DNA of 64,000 bases from Allodiplogaster sudhausi (GCA_945643635.1 CALZFC010000013.1:1-64000); one strand, 5' to 3'. Positions 47,952-60,157 are shown, counted from the stretch's first letter. Made by a program: numbers and translations. The notes: generated by a model not told the origin, from the sequence alone.

Positions 47952-49691
47952 ATGAACGAAGTGCCGATTCGCGATCTTGCACTAATCGATGGCGCAAGGT
48001 ACCCTTCGCAATCTCTCTCTCTCTCTCTCTCTCTCCATCTCTCTCTCTCTCTTAACCTTCATTCTTATTATATCTCTCTGTTTCTACCACGCCCTCTCGC
48101 TCTCTGTATTAATTCGTAAGTGACTCTCCCGCGAAATGTGTTCCAAATTAAATGATTTCCTTCGAAAGATATCTTGTGCAACCTCTCACTCGACATGAGA
48201 TGAAGGCAACGAAATAAATATAGATTGTGTGTGTTTGTGTGAGAAAAACAAACATAAAAAAACGAAAGGCTTGGAAAAGATAGAGAGATGGAGAGAAATA
48301 GAGATGGCGAGAGAAAAGAGAATAACATTACAGATGCAACATCCGAGGCGTTGTCTTTGAAAAAGACGATCAGCTCCGCCGCGCCTTGAACAAGGAGGCC
48401 GTCTTCAACTTCATCGTCCAAAACCGGTATGGTAAAGAAGTATAAACAATTTGTTTTATTTAATTTAAATCATAGAACACAAATTTATTTATTGTTTTTT
48501 TTTAAACTAACAGAGCAAACGAATGAAGCGAGAGATGGAAAGCTAAATAAGATAAGAATAAGAAAATGTGTTGAGTCAAAAAATAACGACGACAAGAGTG
48601 AGCGAGAGAGAGAGAGAGAAGGAGAAAAAAACAACAATATACAATAATAATGAATATTTAAAATTATAATTCCTTAATTAATTTTATTAATTTAGAGACG
48701 GCAAGCGTTTCGTTGAAGTATGTACGTGTACATATGTACATGTTTGTATGTATGTATCTATTTAGCATAGCAATTGGTTGCGCCGCATTTTCAGGTGGGA
48801 AGAGACGGTAAGCGTGGTTGCCTTCGACGATGTCGCGAGGGACATCTTCGATATCATCCAAATTTGATCAGTCAGAGGATTTTTCAGATTAAAGTGTTAA
48901 GCTTAATATTTAAAAATATATTTAAAAAAAAGCATATCTGCCATGGATTTGTTTAAATTTTACAGATATGCACGCGTATCCTGATTTTTTTAAACATTTT
49001 TTTTTATCTACTTACCTATTCTCTCCCGCAGACGTACGAATTCAAGAACGTTGCTCTCTGGGCTATTGAAAACCTCTTCAACACGACTGCCTTCAATTTT
49101 CAGCTCCTAATCTGGGATCGCATTGAGGTTTTCTTTAATACATTAGTATAAAATGTATATTTGTACAGGATAAAGTTGTAGATCAAAATTTGTTTATAGA
49201 TCAGACAATGCGGCGAGGATGATGCACTTGAGATGCCGGAACGCCGCGTTCTCATTCGGCCGATCAGTCTCGCCCACGCTGTGCAGCTTGCGAACCTGTC
49301 CCTCTGTGACATCCTGGGAGTCATTACGGACGTGAGCGAGCCCCAACAAGTCAGCCGAATCTCTCGTTCTCTTTGTCTCTCTCCATCTATCTCCTCGCTT
49401 TTTCGAGCTATGTATTTCGAGGTCTCTCTCCTTGCTTTTAAGTCTTTCGCTTTCTCTTTTTCTTTCGCTTTTTCGTCTTTCTTTTTCTCTCTCACTGTCA
49501 CTCAAAAAAGTGTTTCCCGCTTCCGTCCAAATTCGCTTCATTTGAAAGAAAGGAAAAAAATATAAAGTATTTCGAGGTGTTCTCGACCAGGCACCACTGT
49601 CAATACGAGCTACGAAAATTGACGCTGGCCGACGCCACCGAGACGAGGGTTGGACTGAAAGCCATATACATAATATAGATAGATATATATG

Positions 49692-49731
<40 letters not shown>

Positions 49732-50076
49732 TTTACATATAAGCATGCTTATTCTCGATTTCCTTTCTCAAGGTCACGCGGACAGTCTGGGAGGACCTGA
49801 CGAGGAGCTTCGATGAGCGAGACGTGGGCAGCGTCCTCAGCGCCAAGGTAGGATGTTTTGGAAATAATTTAATGGCTCCTGTGGAAATGTTCGGCTGGGC
49901 GTAATAATTTTGGTTTGGATCATTCACGCCTATGCTCTTGCACATTCACATTACAATAGAGCAGAAATATTAAAAACGTTTCCTCGGACATCCAGCGTTG
50001 CTGCAAGGGAGTTGGCAATCTTGAAAGGAACCAGTTATAAAAACATTTAGAATCTTGCCAAATAACGTGGAATAAA

Positions 50077-50120
<44 letters not shown>

Positions 50121-50340
50121 TATAAAAAATATATATGTAATATATAAACACATCTTTTCTTCTTTCCTTCAAAAGCGTAATTTATTTTAATACTAATAGA
50201 CAACCCCAAACATTTAGAACTGCCTCTGGAAGAGCTATAACAATATAGCGTACTTCACGCTCTTTTGGTCCAACAGCTTTGAGAAGGCGCCCCAGACTCC
50301 CGAGGCGGCCGACCTTCTCGCCTGGTTCAACTCCCGATAA
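47952..50340 (+). CDS. RPA1-like protein, second paralogue with an in-frame TGA
   Basis: Eight exons parallel the minus-strand paralogue: 47952-47998, 48334-48426, 48795-48870, 49032-49127, 49200-49331, 49577-49648, 49773-49847 and 50218-50340. Five of the eight exon lengths are identical to the paralogue (47, 76, 96, 132, 75). It reads MNEVPIRDLALIDGA, VVFEKDDQLRRALNKEAVFN, VVAFDDVARDIFDII, TYEFKNVALWAIENLFNTTA, ALEMPERRVLIRP, CDILGVITD, TVWEDLTRSFDERDVG and EAADLLAWFNSR. DBD-A and DBD-B OB folds are covered; the N-terminal domain and DBD-C are missing. Exon 3 contains TGA at 48865-48867 where the paralogue has GGA (Gly), just before donor GTCAGA. All splice sites are intact, so this is a very recent nonsense change, readthrough, or a base error. 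Role inferred as single-stranded DNA binding. Confidence 0.75.
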
Positions 50341-50692
50341 TTATTTTTATTTTTCCAAGAAGTTGTTTTCAAGAAAGCAAACTCTTTTCCAGCGAAATGT
50401 AAGTAGGCTTAACAAAATAAAAATGTTGATCTGATGGTGCAATTCCCGCAGCATTTTGCTTGACAGTATAATTTGATCGGACATAAAACCTTGGAGAATG
50501 ACAAACGATTTTTTATATATTTTGCAATCAATTCCGATAAACCTATGCACATATAGAAGATTATAATTTTGCACTGACTAACGTCAGTACAGCAGCCTGT
50601 ACCATATAGAACCGTCCAAAAGTTTTGACAAAGACAGAAACGATGGGGAATCCTGAACAAAGTCATGTCAAGTACACGGGGGTATGACAAAT

Positions 50693-52087
50693 GCGCAGCG
50701 GTCATTTGCGCAGCGGTCATTTGCGCAGCGGTCAAAAGCGCAGCGCCTGGCCTGGTGCGTATGTGACGGCGAATTGTTACCATTTTGTCAGTTCAAACCA
50801 TGTTGGACATCTTTATAACTGATCTGATTATTTGTTAAGGCCATTTCAACGCCACTATTAATCATTCATGACGTCTTACAGTTGATAATTGGTCAATTAA
50901 AATTAAAATCACGCGACTTTATTTCGACTTTTTTCCGGCCCCCGTTTTTAAATACAATTTACAGGATAACAATAAAAATAGACAAGAATGACTGGGGCAA
51001 TACACCTTCATCAATATTTTTAAAACTGAACAGGAACACTGTTGCAAACTAAATTTTAATTCAAAAAATTCTTAGGTTAGCATAAGAAACGCAGGATTAC
51101 TGTCATTATTGCAGTTTCAGCATCCACCTATAATTTAAAAACAATTATAATAACAATGGACATATGTATTACACGTAGTAAATTGTTAGTATTGAAAATG
51201 AAGTTAAAAGAAGCATCCGGGAATAATTGTTTTCTCGTACGCTACTACACGCTCTGTTGCGCTACTGTAGCATCTCGCCTGTTCTAGCCGAGAGAGCGTT
51301 GCAAAATAGGAGGGTTCTAATATATACAATAGTCAATTCTCTACCCGTGATATTTAACATGGCTATAATTCTGAAACGATAAGATGAAAATAATTCAAAC
51401 TTCCTGAATCGTCTTTTACGCCGAGATAAACTGAACCATGCGAAAAAAAAATACCACGTTAATTATTCGCCGGAGATCTCCTTTAATGTGCAAATGGAAG
51501 GATAGTGAGTGAGAGAGAGATAAAGAGACAGAGAGAGAGAGAGATTGAAAGAGAGAGAGAAAATGAGAGCGAGAGCTCCGTGATATGTAAAATAACGAAA
51601 TGGTTAACAAAGAAAATAAATTACCATTTCATACCCTATTTTCTCATGCTCACGAATCTCAGAAAAAGAGAACGAAAAAAGGCCCTCAGAAATTGAAGCG
51701 TGGGAGGAGACGAAGTCGATCATTTAGTTCCAGCGTTTCTTATGCTAGCCTAAGAATTTTTTGAATTAAAATTTAGTTTGCAACAGTGTTCCTGTTCAGT
51801 TTTAAAAATATTGATGAAGGTGTATTGCCCCAGTCATTCTTGTCTATTTTTATTGTTGTCCTGTAAATTGTATTTAAAAACGGGGGCCGGAAACAAGCTA
51901 AAGTCGCGTGTTCGATTTTACGAGCCGCGATTCCTCAAAATCGTCTACGAAAATCGTCAACAAACGTGTGGGATGGCCAAACAAAATTACAACTTTCCAA
52001 CTTTCATCGCATGTTCATTCCAATCACATACGCACCAGGCCAGGCGCTGCGCTTTTGACCGCTGCGCAAATGACCGCTGCGAAGAGA
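50693..52087. mobile_element. fold-back DNA element with 15-bp terminal repeats
   Basis: Left arm 50693-51090 and right arm 51730-52087 are inverted copies with conserved outer (~65 bp) and inner (~160 bp) blocks and a diverged stretch between. The termini carry direct repeats of ATTTGCGCAGCGGTC (three at the left, two at the right, inverted). Inner blocks share TTCCGGCCCCCGTTTTTAAA and AAAAATTCTTAGGTTAGCAT. No transposase is seen. The middle is occupied by another repeat at 51205-51488. Confidence 0.75.
51205..51488. mobile_element. MITE nested in the fold-back element
   Basis: Left end GTTAAAAGAAGCATCCGGGA and right end GCCGGAGATCTCCTTTAA are inverted and related to the element at 30965-31207. 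Its position inside the larger element dates it as the younger insertion. Confidence 0.6.
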
Positions 52088-52429
52088 GAGAGAAAATTTT
52101 AGGGTAAGAAGAAAAAAAAAACGAAAATTCAAAGTCGAATGGCCCAGGATGATACAGCAAAACAATAGTCGGCATTCGAACACTTTTCTTATTGTTAGTA
52201 CAAGCTCATCTGAAGAAGCTGGAACTGGGATTTGGCCAAGAGTTGTTTGCATTGCATGGAAAACCGAGAGGAATAGCAAAAGTGTCAATGAAAAGGTTAA
52301 AAAGAGAGATAAAAATTAAATTAAGTCAGGATATATTTTAAAATTTAACAGCATTAAACATTAACGGGAGTCGAAAAAAATTGAATACTTTCATCTCGTT
52401 ATTTAAATACCGTTAAAAGAGCGAATGTT

Positions 52430-53050
52430 TGAAAGAGGAGCGGCCAAGAAGAGAGGAAAAGAGACGAGTAAGAAAGCATGAAGGAGTGAGGACTCTTCCA
52501 CTTTAGGAGTGCGAAGGAGGGAGGGGCACACTGGAAACAAACAAGCTGAGAGCGAGAGAGAGCGAGGGGAGAGAGAGTGAGAGAGAGAGGAAGAGACCGG
52601 ATTTTATGATCGGTCTCGATGGACGGAAGAGTAGCAAATGAGGCAAGAGAGGAAGAAAGGCACGTTTTGTAGCCGACACCGGTGCCAGATGTTCTGTGCT
52701 GCACTGACAATGAGTCACTGGTGAAGGAGAGAGAGAGAAAGATAGAGGAGAAGAGAGAGAGAGAGATGAGGAGACAGAGACAGAGCGAGAGAGAGTGAGG
52801 CAGAAGAAGAGAAGAAAGAAAAAGAAGACTCTGAAAGCTGTAATGATTTCGCGTTCATTTTTACGATCTTGCCTGATTGACGGAAGAGGAGCAAAAGAAG
52901 CAAGAGAGGAAGGAAGGGGGATGGGACGAGAACAGAGTTGTTTGTGACCCGGCCACATTGGTGAGGATAACCCTTCCACTTCTCACGATCAAATCTGGAA
53001 TTTTCAAAAAAAAAATTCTTTTTTTTTTTTTTTTTTTTTTTCAAAAAAAG
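52430..53050. repeat. GA microsatellites and a poly-T run
   Basis: Interrupted GA-rich DNA at 52540-52600 and 52725-52815, then a run of about 25 T at 53017-53041. No gene is seen from 52088 to about 53890. Confidence 0.7.
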
Positions 53051-53234
53051 GGAATTTTTCATTTAAAATTGTTTTAAGATTTTCAAATATTTTGACAATT
53101 TCTTGATGACTGATATGGCCAGTGCTGATTGTGAGTTAAAGGTGCCGAATATGTAAAAAAAAAAAAAGTCAGAATCGGGTGAATGATTCTCGGCGAAGAT
53201 AATAAAATCATAATTACTATAGGCATATTAACAA

Positions 53235-53725
53235 ATGATTGATTTTGTCCTACTGAATCTTATCGCGATTCATGCTCTCAGGCCGAGTGCTCTAAATGAA
53301 TCGCGAACTGAAAGCAGGCAGCATGAATTCCCAGTTTTTCCAAGCGCGCTGTATGTATTCCTAGTTGTCATATATTCTTCTAATTATATATTCAAGATGC
53401 ATCAGTTTGTTTTAGAACTTCATGTATTATCTACAATTAGAATATTGAGCACGAAGGCTTCTTTATTTTCGGAAAAATATGGATAGATATTATATGTTGA
53501 ATATAAATATAAATAAATATAAAAATATATATTCACACAAAAGCTTTTTTATGTTGGAAATGTATTTGAAGTTGTTAAATATAAATAATGATTATAATGA
53601 TTGGGGTCATTGATCATTGAAAAATTTGACGATTTTTCAATCTGGATTACCAGGAAAACCTAGTAATCAAAACTTCTTTAAAGAAATGAAGAAGATCGAA
53701 ACGAATTGAGTGACAGAAGGTAGAG
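53235..53725. repeat. dispersed repeat shared with 62440-62900
   Basis: Shared words include TTAGAATATTGAGCA, GGGGTCAnnGATCA and GATCGAAACGA(A/T)TT...GTGACA. In the right-hand copy a 66-base piece ending in ACTTATCGGGGG is duplicated in tandem (62638-62705, 62705-62764). Confidence 0.5.
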
Positions 53726-53924
53726 AGGGAGAGAGAGACGAGAGAGACGAGAGAGACAGCGAAATGTAATAGTTTGGTTGCCGTCTCCGACTTGTAATAT
53801 TCATCGAAGGAATAATCGGCCGAGTGTTCTGCCATCGATCACTTATGCTAGAATTCGTCGCATGGCTCTCAGGCTCTACATCAAAAGTGGTGAAGTCATC
53901 AGGATGTGCGCGTGGACAGGGCAA

Positions 53925-54000
53925 GTGAAAAGGAGGAACGCTTGGCCAAACTTGCACAATCAAATGGAGCAGATCGGACACTGATTGTGAGATGGTTTGA
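53925..54000 (+). CDS. weak candidate exon
   Basis: After AAGTCATCAG one frame reads DVRVDRASEKEERLAKLAQS and NGADRTLIVRWFDNDG with coding-like composition. The minus strand at 53835-53760 also reads protein-like (MAEHSADYSFDEYYKSETAT). Neither has a supporting neighbour exon, so I cannot choose. Confidence 0.2.
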
Positions 54001-54039
54001 CAACGATGGCTTCTTGCTTTCTCTATATGTCAACCCTCT

Positions 54040-54101
54040 CCCTCTCTCTCTCACTCTCCCTCTCTCCCTCTCTCTCTCTCTATGTCACCCCTCTCTCTCA
54101 C

Positions 54102-54135
<34 letters not shown>

Positions 54136-54806
54136 CTTTCCCTTACTCTCCCTCTATGTCTTGCTCTCTCTTCTACTCACAGTGCCTTTCTCCCACTGTT
54201 CATTTTTTTTTTTTTTTTTGGTGTTTTAACAAAAACTTTTTTGATTTATTTTGTTTGGAAAGAGCTCAACAAAAAACAAACAAAAAATTTATGCATTGGT
54301 TGTAAATACATCATGATACATTCTGGTGCTATTCTTAAAAATCAGTACTGACGATATATCAATTCGTCATATCTGTTTTTAGTTTAGTAGACATTTCCAA
54401 AAATTTTCATAACTTTATGGAGTTCTTTTTGGCGAGGAAACATCTGTTTTTTTCAACTAAATTAACTATTGAAGCAATTGTGCTCAAAAACATTGGGTTT
54501 TGGGTCAAAAGTTTTTTGTGTGAAAAGGTGTTTTGTTCCGCATCCCTGAAACGGATTAATAAAACCCAGCGACAAGCCCTAACCTCTAAGGTTGTAAGCT
54601 GTCCAAACGAAAGTTAACGTCTTGATCCAATGGAACGAAGCAGGCAGCCAGGGACGCCAAAAGCTGCAAGTTAAGATAAGAGGTAACTGATAAGAACTGA
54701 ATCGACAACTTTTGTTTGGTTTCTTGTCTTGCGCCATTCAGCGTTGCTGGTCATCCAAAAGTGTCGATATGGATGTAAAGGCTCGAAACGTTGTGCTCAT
54801 TCTTCC

Positions 54807-54848
<42 letters not shown>
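54040..54848. repeat. CT tract, repeat copy and GA tract
   Basis: CT microsatellite 54040-54185, a copy of the 42780-type repeat at 54640-54830 and its GA tract 54812-54848. No gene is seen from 54000 to 55506. Confidence 0.65.
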
Positions 54849-55506
54849 GTAGAGAAAGCGGTAGAGAGAAATAGGGTAGTGAAATAGAGTGAAATAGGGA
54901 GAGAGATAGTGAAGTAGGGAGAGGGAGAGACAGAGTGAGAGAAGGGAGAAAAAAGAGAGAAAGAGAATTAGTGAGAAACACAGAGAGAGAATGAGAGAAC
55001 GAGAGAAAGGACTTACTTTCATGAGGTGAAGGTGTAATTGTAATTCAATTAAAGTATACTTCGATTGCTTCTAAGTAGGAAGTACTGTTAGAGAGGTTCT
55101 CTAATATGTAGGAGGTAGTGCAATTAGAGGAAATATAGTATCAAGTAAATTTTTCGTTAACATACTTCACCGACCTTGAGAAGTCAGACAAAAATAAAAA
55201 TTATCTGAAAATTTTTTATTGACAATAAAATATAGAACAATAAAATGCCTTGAAACATACATACTTGATAAATACAAAAATACAAGAAGTTTGTTTTACA
55301 ATGGCGAAGTCATGATTTGTATTCTCCCTCGGTGCAGAAAAATGTCATATGCAAAAGATGAACGGGAAATTCTTGATCTAAACCAATAGAAAAACATCCA
55401 CAAATGGAATAAGACAAGGAAAACTGGGCGGATTAAGAAAGAAAAGGACGATGATGCCGAGCGCCCGAAACATTCAGTATGCCTTTGATTTTGCTTTCTT
55501 GGAAGA

Positions 55507-58500
55507 TTAGCACCCAAGCATTCTCAAGGTCAAGATCAATGTATCTCCTTTCTGAATGTTGTAGTCAGACATCGTCCGTGCATCTTCCAGTTGCTCTGAA
55601 ACAGCGAATTTTTGTTCGATTGGAATGCAGCCTTGCATCAACTTCAGTGAACCAAGAGCGCTGTCTAATCTTGAAAAACTAATTCAAGACATCTTTAAAC
55701 GAGGACGATCCCATGAAAATAACTAATTCAAGTTCAAAATTGCCGCGCGTTCAGCCCTTGAGTATTCGGCTCTCTTATGCTCGTGTGCTATTTCGCATGA
55801 CACGGAAACCTTCCGCTCGAAAATAGCACGAGCGAATGAGATGGCGAAAGACCGCGTGACAATTTGAAGTTTCATAAATCTTTTCGATGATCGCACTCCT
55901 TTAACTAACTGCCTGCGAAGGTCAGGCGCTGTTGATTGACTGGGATGCCTTCCTTCTCTTCGATCTTCTCATTCAAGTCATTCACAGTCAAGTCAGGATG
56001 GATCTGAGGAGGAGGTTGTCTAAGTCAAACCGGAATTGTCTTACATTAAACACTAGCAATAAGTGACAACTCTTGTAAACATTAATATCAATTACTTTAC
56101 CTTCGACTAAGTGCCCGACTCCATCTCCTCTATATGCTTTCCAAGTTCGGTACATTCATACATATATGTACATATGTATGTATCTGGCAGTCCTTTACTA
56201 TTCCTTGATTCATTTCTAGCGAATAGAACCCTGTGTGTTGTTATCAATGATTCTACTTCTCTTCCTTACTCTATTAATAATTGTTACAATCAGGGAACTT
56301 GTATAGGACCTCTGCTCTTTTTGATATATGTACACATATTAATAAATGAGAATGGTCAAACATTTCTTCACTCGCCTGAAGATAAATCGCTTTTTTGCCA
56401 AGCATTATGACGGAAATTAGCATGGCGTCTTTGTAGAAGGCAGTGATGACTCGGTCCAGTTGGCGGCTCATCTCAGAGCCATTTGCACTTTCGAACTCCT
56501 CCTTCGACGACCAATCCAGGAGGAAAGTTGGCTGCAAATATAAAACCACCTTCGTATGCATTTGTTCACGCTTTTAATGGGCATGTCGCGATGGCTGCAG
56601 TCATTCTTTTATTCTCTCGTCATTTCAACCTACAAATGTGATAATTTTTTTTATCGCATCTATGCTTCTTTATAAAATTTTTTTTGATAAAATAAAAAGA
56701 CGCAAATAGTGATATCACCCAAATGGTAAAATCGCTATGGATTTTACTATATGGGTGAACGGGTGAATATCAATAATATCCGTCTAAAAGGGATGTTTAT
56801 TTTTTTCTAATATCGTGGTTTTTTTAATATCGTCACTGGACATATGTAGGTATTTATGTATATTTATGTATTTCATATTCTTGGAGTGTGGGATAAACGA
56901 ATTGGATTGAATTGAAGTTCACACACCGCACGATCGTTGAAGACTTCCTTATCGAGTTGAAGTTGCAGAAGAGTAAGGACCGACTGTTCGCCTTCGCTCT
57001 ATATCAAGAGAAAAAGATAGGTATGTAGGTCCGAAACGAATCATAGACCCTTTTACCTGGAGCTTTATGACGAGTCACCAAATCTTTGTTACAAATTTTA
57101 AAAAAAATCTTTTTTTTTAAGCAGAATCGTATACCTCATTTTAGAGCATAATATTCTTGACTGAAAACATTGCCGTACTATGAAAAGAGTGAACATGGGT
57201 TCAAAGACGTATTTTATAACAACAAAAAAAAGGTTGAATTAAATAGAACCTTGCTACTCGGCTGATTCTCCCAGGTTTTCACAATCCCACGCTCGTAGAG
57301 ACGAAAGACAAAAGGAGACTTGAGAGTGTAGGCAAGAGCGAGGCGAGGAATTACGAGTGAACCGCAACCAGAACAACCTCAAGTCATCTCATTTTTTAAA
57401 TTAAAAAAATTTACTTCAAAACACAAAATTGTGATTATTTGAAATGCATTGCATTTTTTGGACCATAAATTAAACTTTTCTGATGAGAAAGGTTAACTTT
57501 TTCAAACCAGAAACAAATGCTGCTCCATAATAAACTATTAAGTGCTATTAAGATTAAGTTTAAATTTCAGTGCATAGAAGGATAACTTTCTCGAACATTA
57601 TTTCATTAATGTTTACTCACAGATTCTATTCAAATGAGAACGATAAGTGATCCTAATAATATGAGAATGCTGAAATGAGAACGTCTCATCAATTCCAAAT
57701 ATGTCACTGACAGTCCGCCTTCTTGTGAGGTGGATAGATGGCATCCAGGAAGTCTTCGAAGATATCCGGGTCCTCGTTTTCCAGTTGGATACGCCGCTCC
57801 CCTTCTCCACGTCTCTCAAATGCTGTTCGCAGTGTTCCCGAGTACATCGACAGATACTGAAGTAAGAAAAGTGGATATTTTTCTGCCAAACACTCATCAA
57901 AAAGAGATATGTCGTACGTAGTGAGAAAAAAAAACATAATATAAAATGATCAGCACAACAAGATTCCTCCATCATGCATCAAATCTCCAAGAATGGCGAA
58001 GACTCATGGCGCTCCACGGAATCCATTAACCAGTTGAAATAAAGCGTTGATTCATTGATTGATTGATTGACAACAAGATTTGCAAACCGATGAGCTGAGT
58101 TTGTATGTCCGCTGCTCTTTCCCGTCCTTTCCTCCAACGACAACCACGCAAGCATCGGGCAGGCCGGACTGGTCAAAGAGCGACCAGTTTCCTCGCTTTG
58201 ACTGCGAGAAGTGACGAGGGTCCAGAGGGTTCGCCAGAGTTGACATCGGATTGGCGGAAGCAGCAAAGGAAGAGATGGGTTTTAATTTTTTTAAGATAAA
58301 AAACTTTCATACATTACTTTACTTAACTTTAGCACATTAATTTGTAAATCCTACGAATGAACTCCTCAACTGTTTACAAAAGAAAGGATAGAACGAATCA
58401 TGCCTCGAAATGGCACTGCAAGCTTTTCGTCGGCAGGACTTATTGACGATCGAATTATCTAGAAAGAGCACTGGTTAAAAAAGACAAAGGGGGGCAGTGC

Positions 58501-59477
58501 AAATCAGTCGAAATCAGTCCAAATTTACAGATCCACTATGACGTTGTAGCTCTTTGATAACCGCATTACTCTAATACATTTAATATCTGGAGAAGACTGC
58601 TTTTATGATTTCCCCATATTGCTACTAGAACCCACAAGAAAGAGCGTCCGAACCACATTATTTGTTTGTTCAATGAAAGCGAGAATAAAAAGTGTTAGTA
58701 AAAGAAAGATATGTATTTAAGCAATGAAGAATAAATAGACTGAAACAGGCAAAGAAATGAAAATTCGTAATGCGCAACCTTGTCGACGAAATTGACGGAG
58801 AATTTTCCGAGAACGGCAGCCGCGTACAAAACATGCCGACTTCCGAGAGAGCGAACGAGTGACTCGGTGCCAGGAGAGGCAGGCGGAGAAGTCCTTTCAA
58901 ACTCTGCCACGGAGTGACGTGCTTCCGCCAGCCACGCGGCCAACTTGAATTTAGCGTTTTTAAAGATTAGAGTTAGTCTAGACATGCAATTTTTCTCTCT
59001 CTCACTCCCTCTCTCTGTCTGTCTGTCTGTCGGTATATGTGATAATGACCACAAAAAGGCATTACATACATTCTTTAAGAAGCATGACTAGAATCCTAAA
59101 CTGTTGAATTGAAATAAGAAGTTGCAAACTCAGAACAACTACTTGTACTCTCCTGAGCCTCCAACCTGATCCTGATCCTCTGGCATAGCGCCGACCTTCT
59201 CGAGTAGATCGAGGAGACGCATCTCATACTCGGATGTGCCATTGGCAAGGAGAAGGCGATTTGCCTTGAGATAAAAAAACCTTATTCTAGTAAACTGACA
59301 ATGAGCTGTTTATTCGTTTAATCGGCAAGCAAGAATCAGGAGAATGGAACAAAGGAGAAAAAGAAGAACAAGACATCAATTGTGTTAATTTTGTAAGAAA
59401 AAAATTATCGATAAACTGACCGTTTCGAGGTGACCTGCGATGAGAGAAAGTGAATTGCAGAGCTGCTGATCGTCCAT
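55507..59477 (-). CDS. BTB-domain protein with a C-terminal non-conjugatable ubiquitin-like domain
   Basis: Nine exons give one continuous 315-aa frame: 59477-59421, 59264-59166, 58943-58779, 58201-58088, 57856-57712, 56991-56927, 56531-56412, 56003-55910 and 55595-55507. Residues 1-107 are helix-like and unknown. Residues ~108-195 are a BTB/POZ domain ([55 protein letters not shown]). Residues 240-315 align without gaps to ubiquitin's 76 residues: [40 protein letters not shown], ending LRMLGC. Lys equivalents K29, K33, K48 and K63 are kept; Ile44 is Thr, His68 Ile, Val70 Thr, and the terminal diglycine is Gly-Cys, so conjugation is not expected. BTB proteins recruit substrates to CUL3 ligases; a fused Ubl could imitate ubiquitin. 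Weak points are the AAG acceptor at 56992 and donor GTCATA at 56411. Two adjacent genes is the alternative. Confidence 0.78.
55760..55835. repeat. short hairpin in the Ubl intron
   Basis: CTCGTGTGCTATTTCG and CGAAAATAGCACGAG are inverted around a ~25-base loop, stem about 14 pairs with one bulge. Confidence 0.35.
56195..56400 (+). mobile_element. LINE reverse-transcriptase fragment
   Basis: One frame reads [20 protein letters not shown] and then [19 protein letters not shown], matching the conserved QG-x-x-x-GPLLF-x-IY motif of non-LTR retrotransposon reverse transcriptases. It is a short remnant, in the BTB-Ubl intron on the opposite strand, with no flanking ORF or poly-A tail seen. Confidence 0.65.
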
Positions 59478-60157
59478 TGTCACCTGTTGAGGAACGTGAA
59501 CGATTTCTACAAAAAGAAAGTCAAACAATTATTCACAGGAAATATTCCTGTTGAGCTTTTGCATAGTTTGAATTGTAATTTTTTGATACGGCTCACTTTT
59601 ATCGGATACTTCTTTTAAAGGAAGAGAGAGAGGGAGAGAGAGAGAGAGAGAGAAGACCGCCACTCGAGAAGCAGAAAGAAGGAACGAAGTGAAGTGAGCT
59701 CGATGGCTGGAGACTTACATAAATACATATATGCATTATATAGAACGGGCGGGGACTCACGTAGTCAAATATGCTAATAGAAATAGCGAACCTAACAATG
59801 TCACGTGACTCATGACATGAGAAAGAAGATAGTGTACTTTTCTCTGACTCTCCTCCCTCTCTCTCTCTATCTCCCACTCTCCCTCCCTCTCAATCTCTCA
59901 TTACACCTCTCTCGCTCTCTTTCTCTCTATCCCTCGCGCTTTCTTACGAAGAACGATCAAAAGCTTGAATGGGGCTAGATCAAACAATATGACAGGGAGA
60001 GAGATGGAGAGGGAGTGAGAGAGAGAGAGATAGAGAGATAAATAAAGGAACGACATGTAAGGGGATGTTGAATTTTTTCTTCTTCATATTTTTATATCTT
60101 CTGAGTCACGTTGCACAATAAAGTTATTGGCATGTATACAGCTTTTCCAACCATGTA
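59478..60157. repeat. upstream region of the BTB-Ubl gene with GA/CT tracts
   Basis: GA tract 59619-59653, CT tracts 59840-59935 and GA tract 59995-60040. The BTB-Ubl promoter should lie here, but no motif is evident. Confidence 0.6.
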
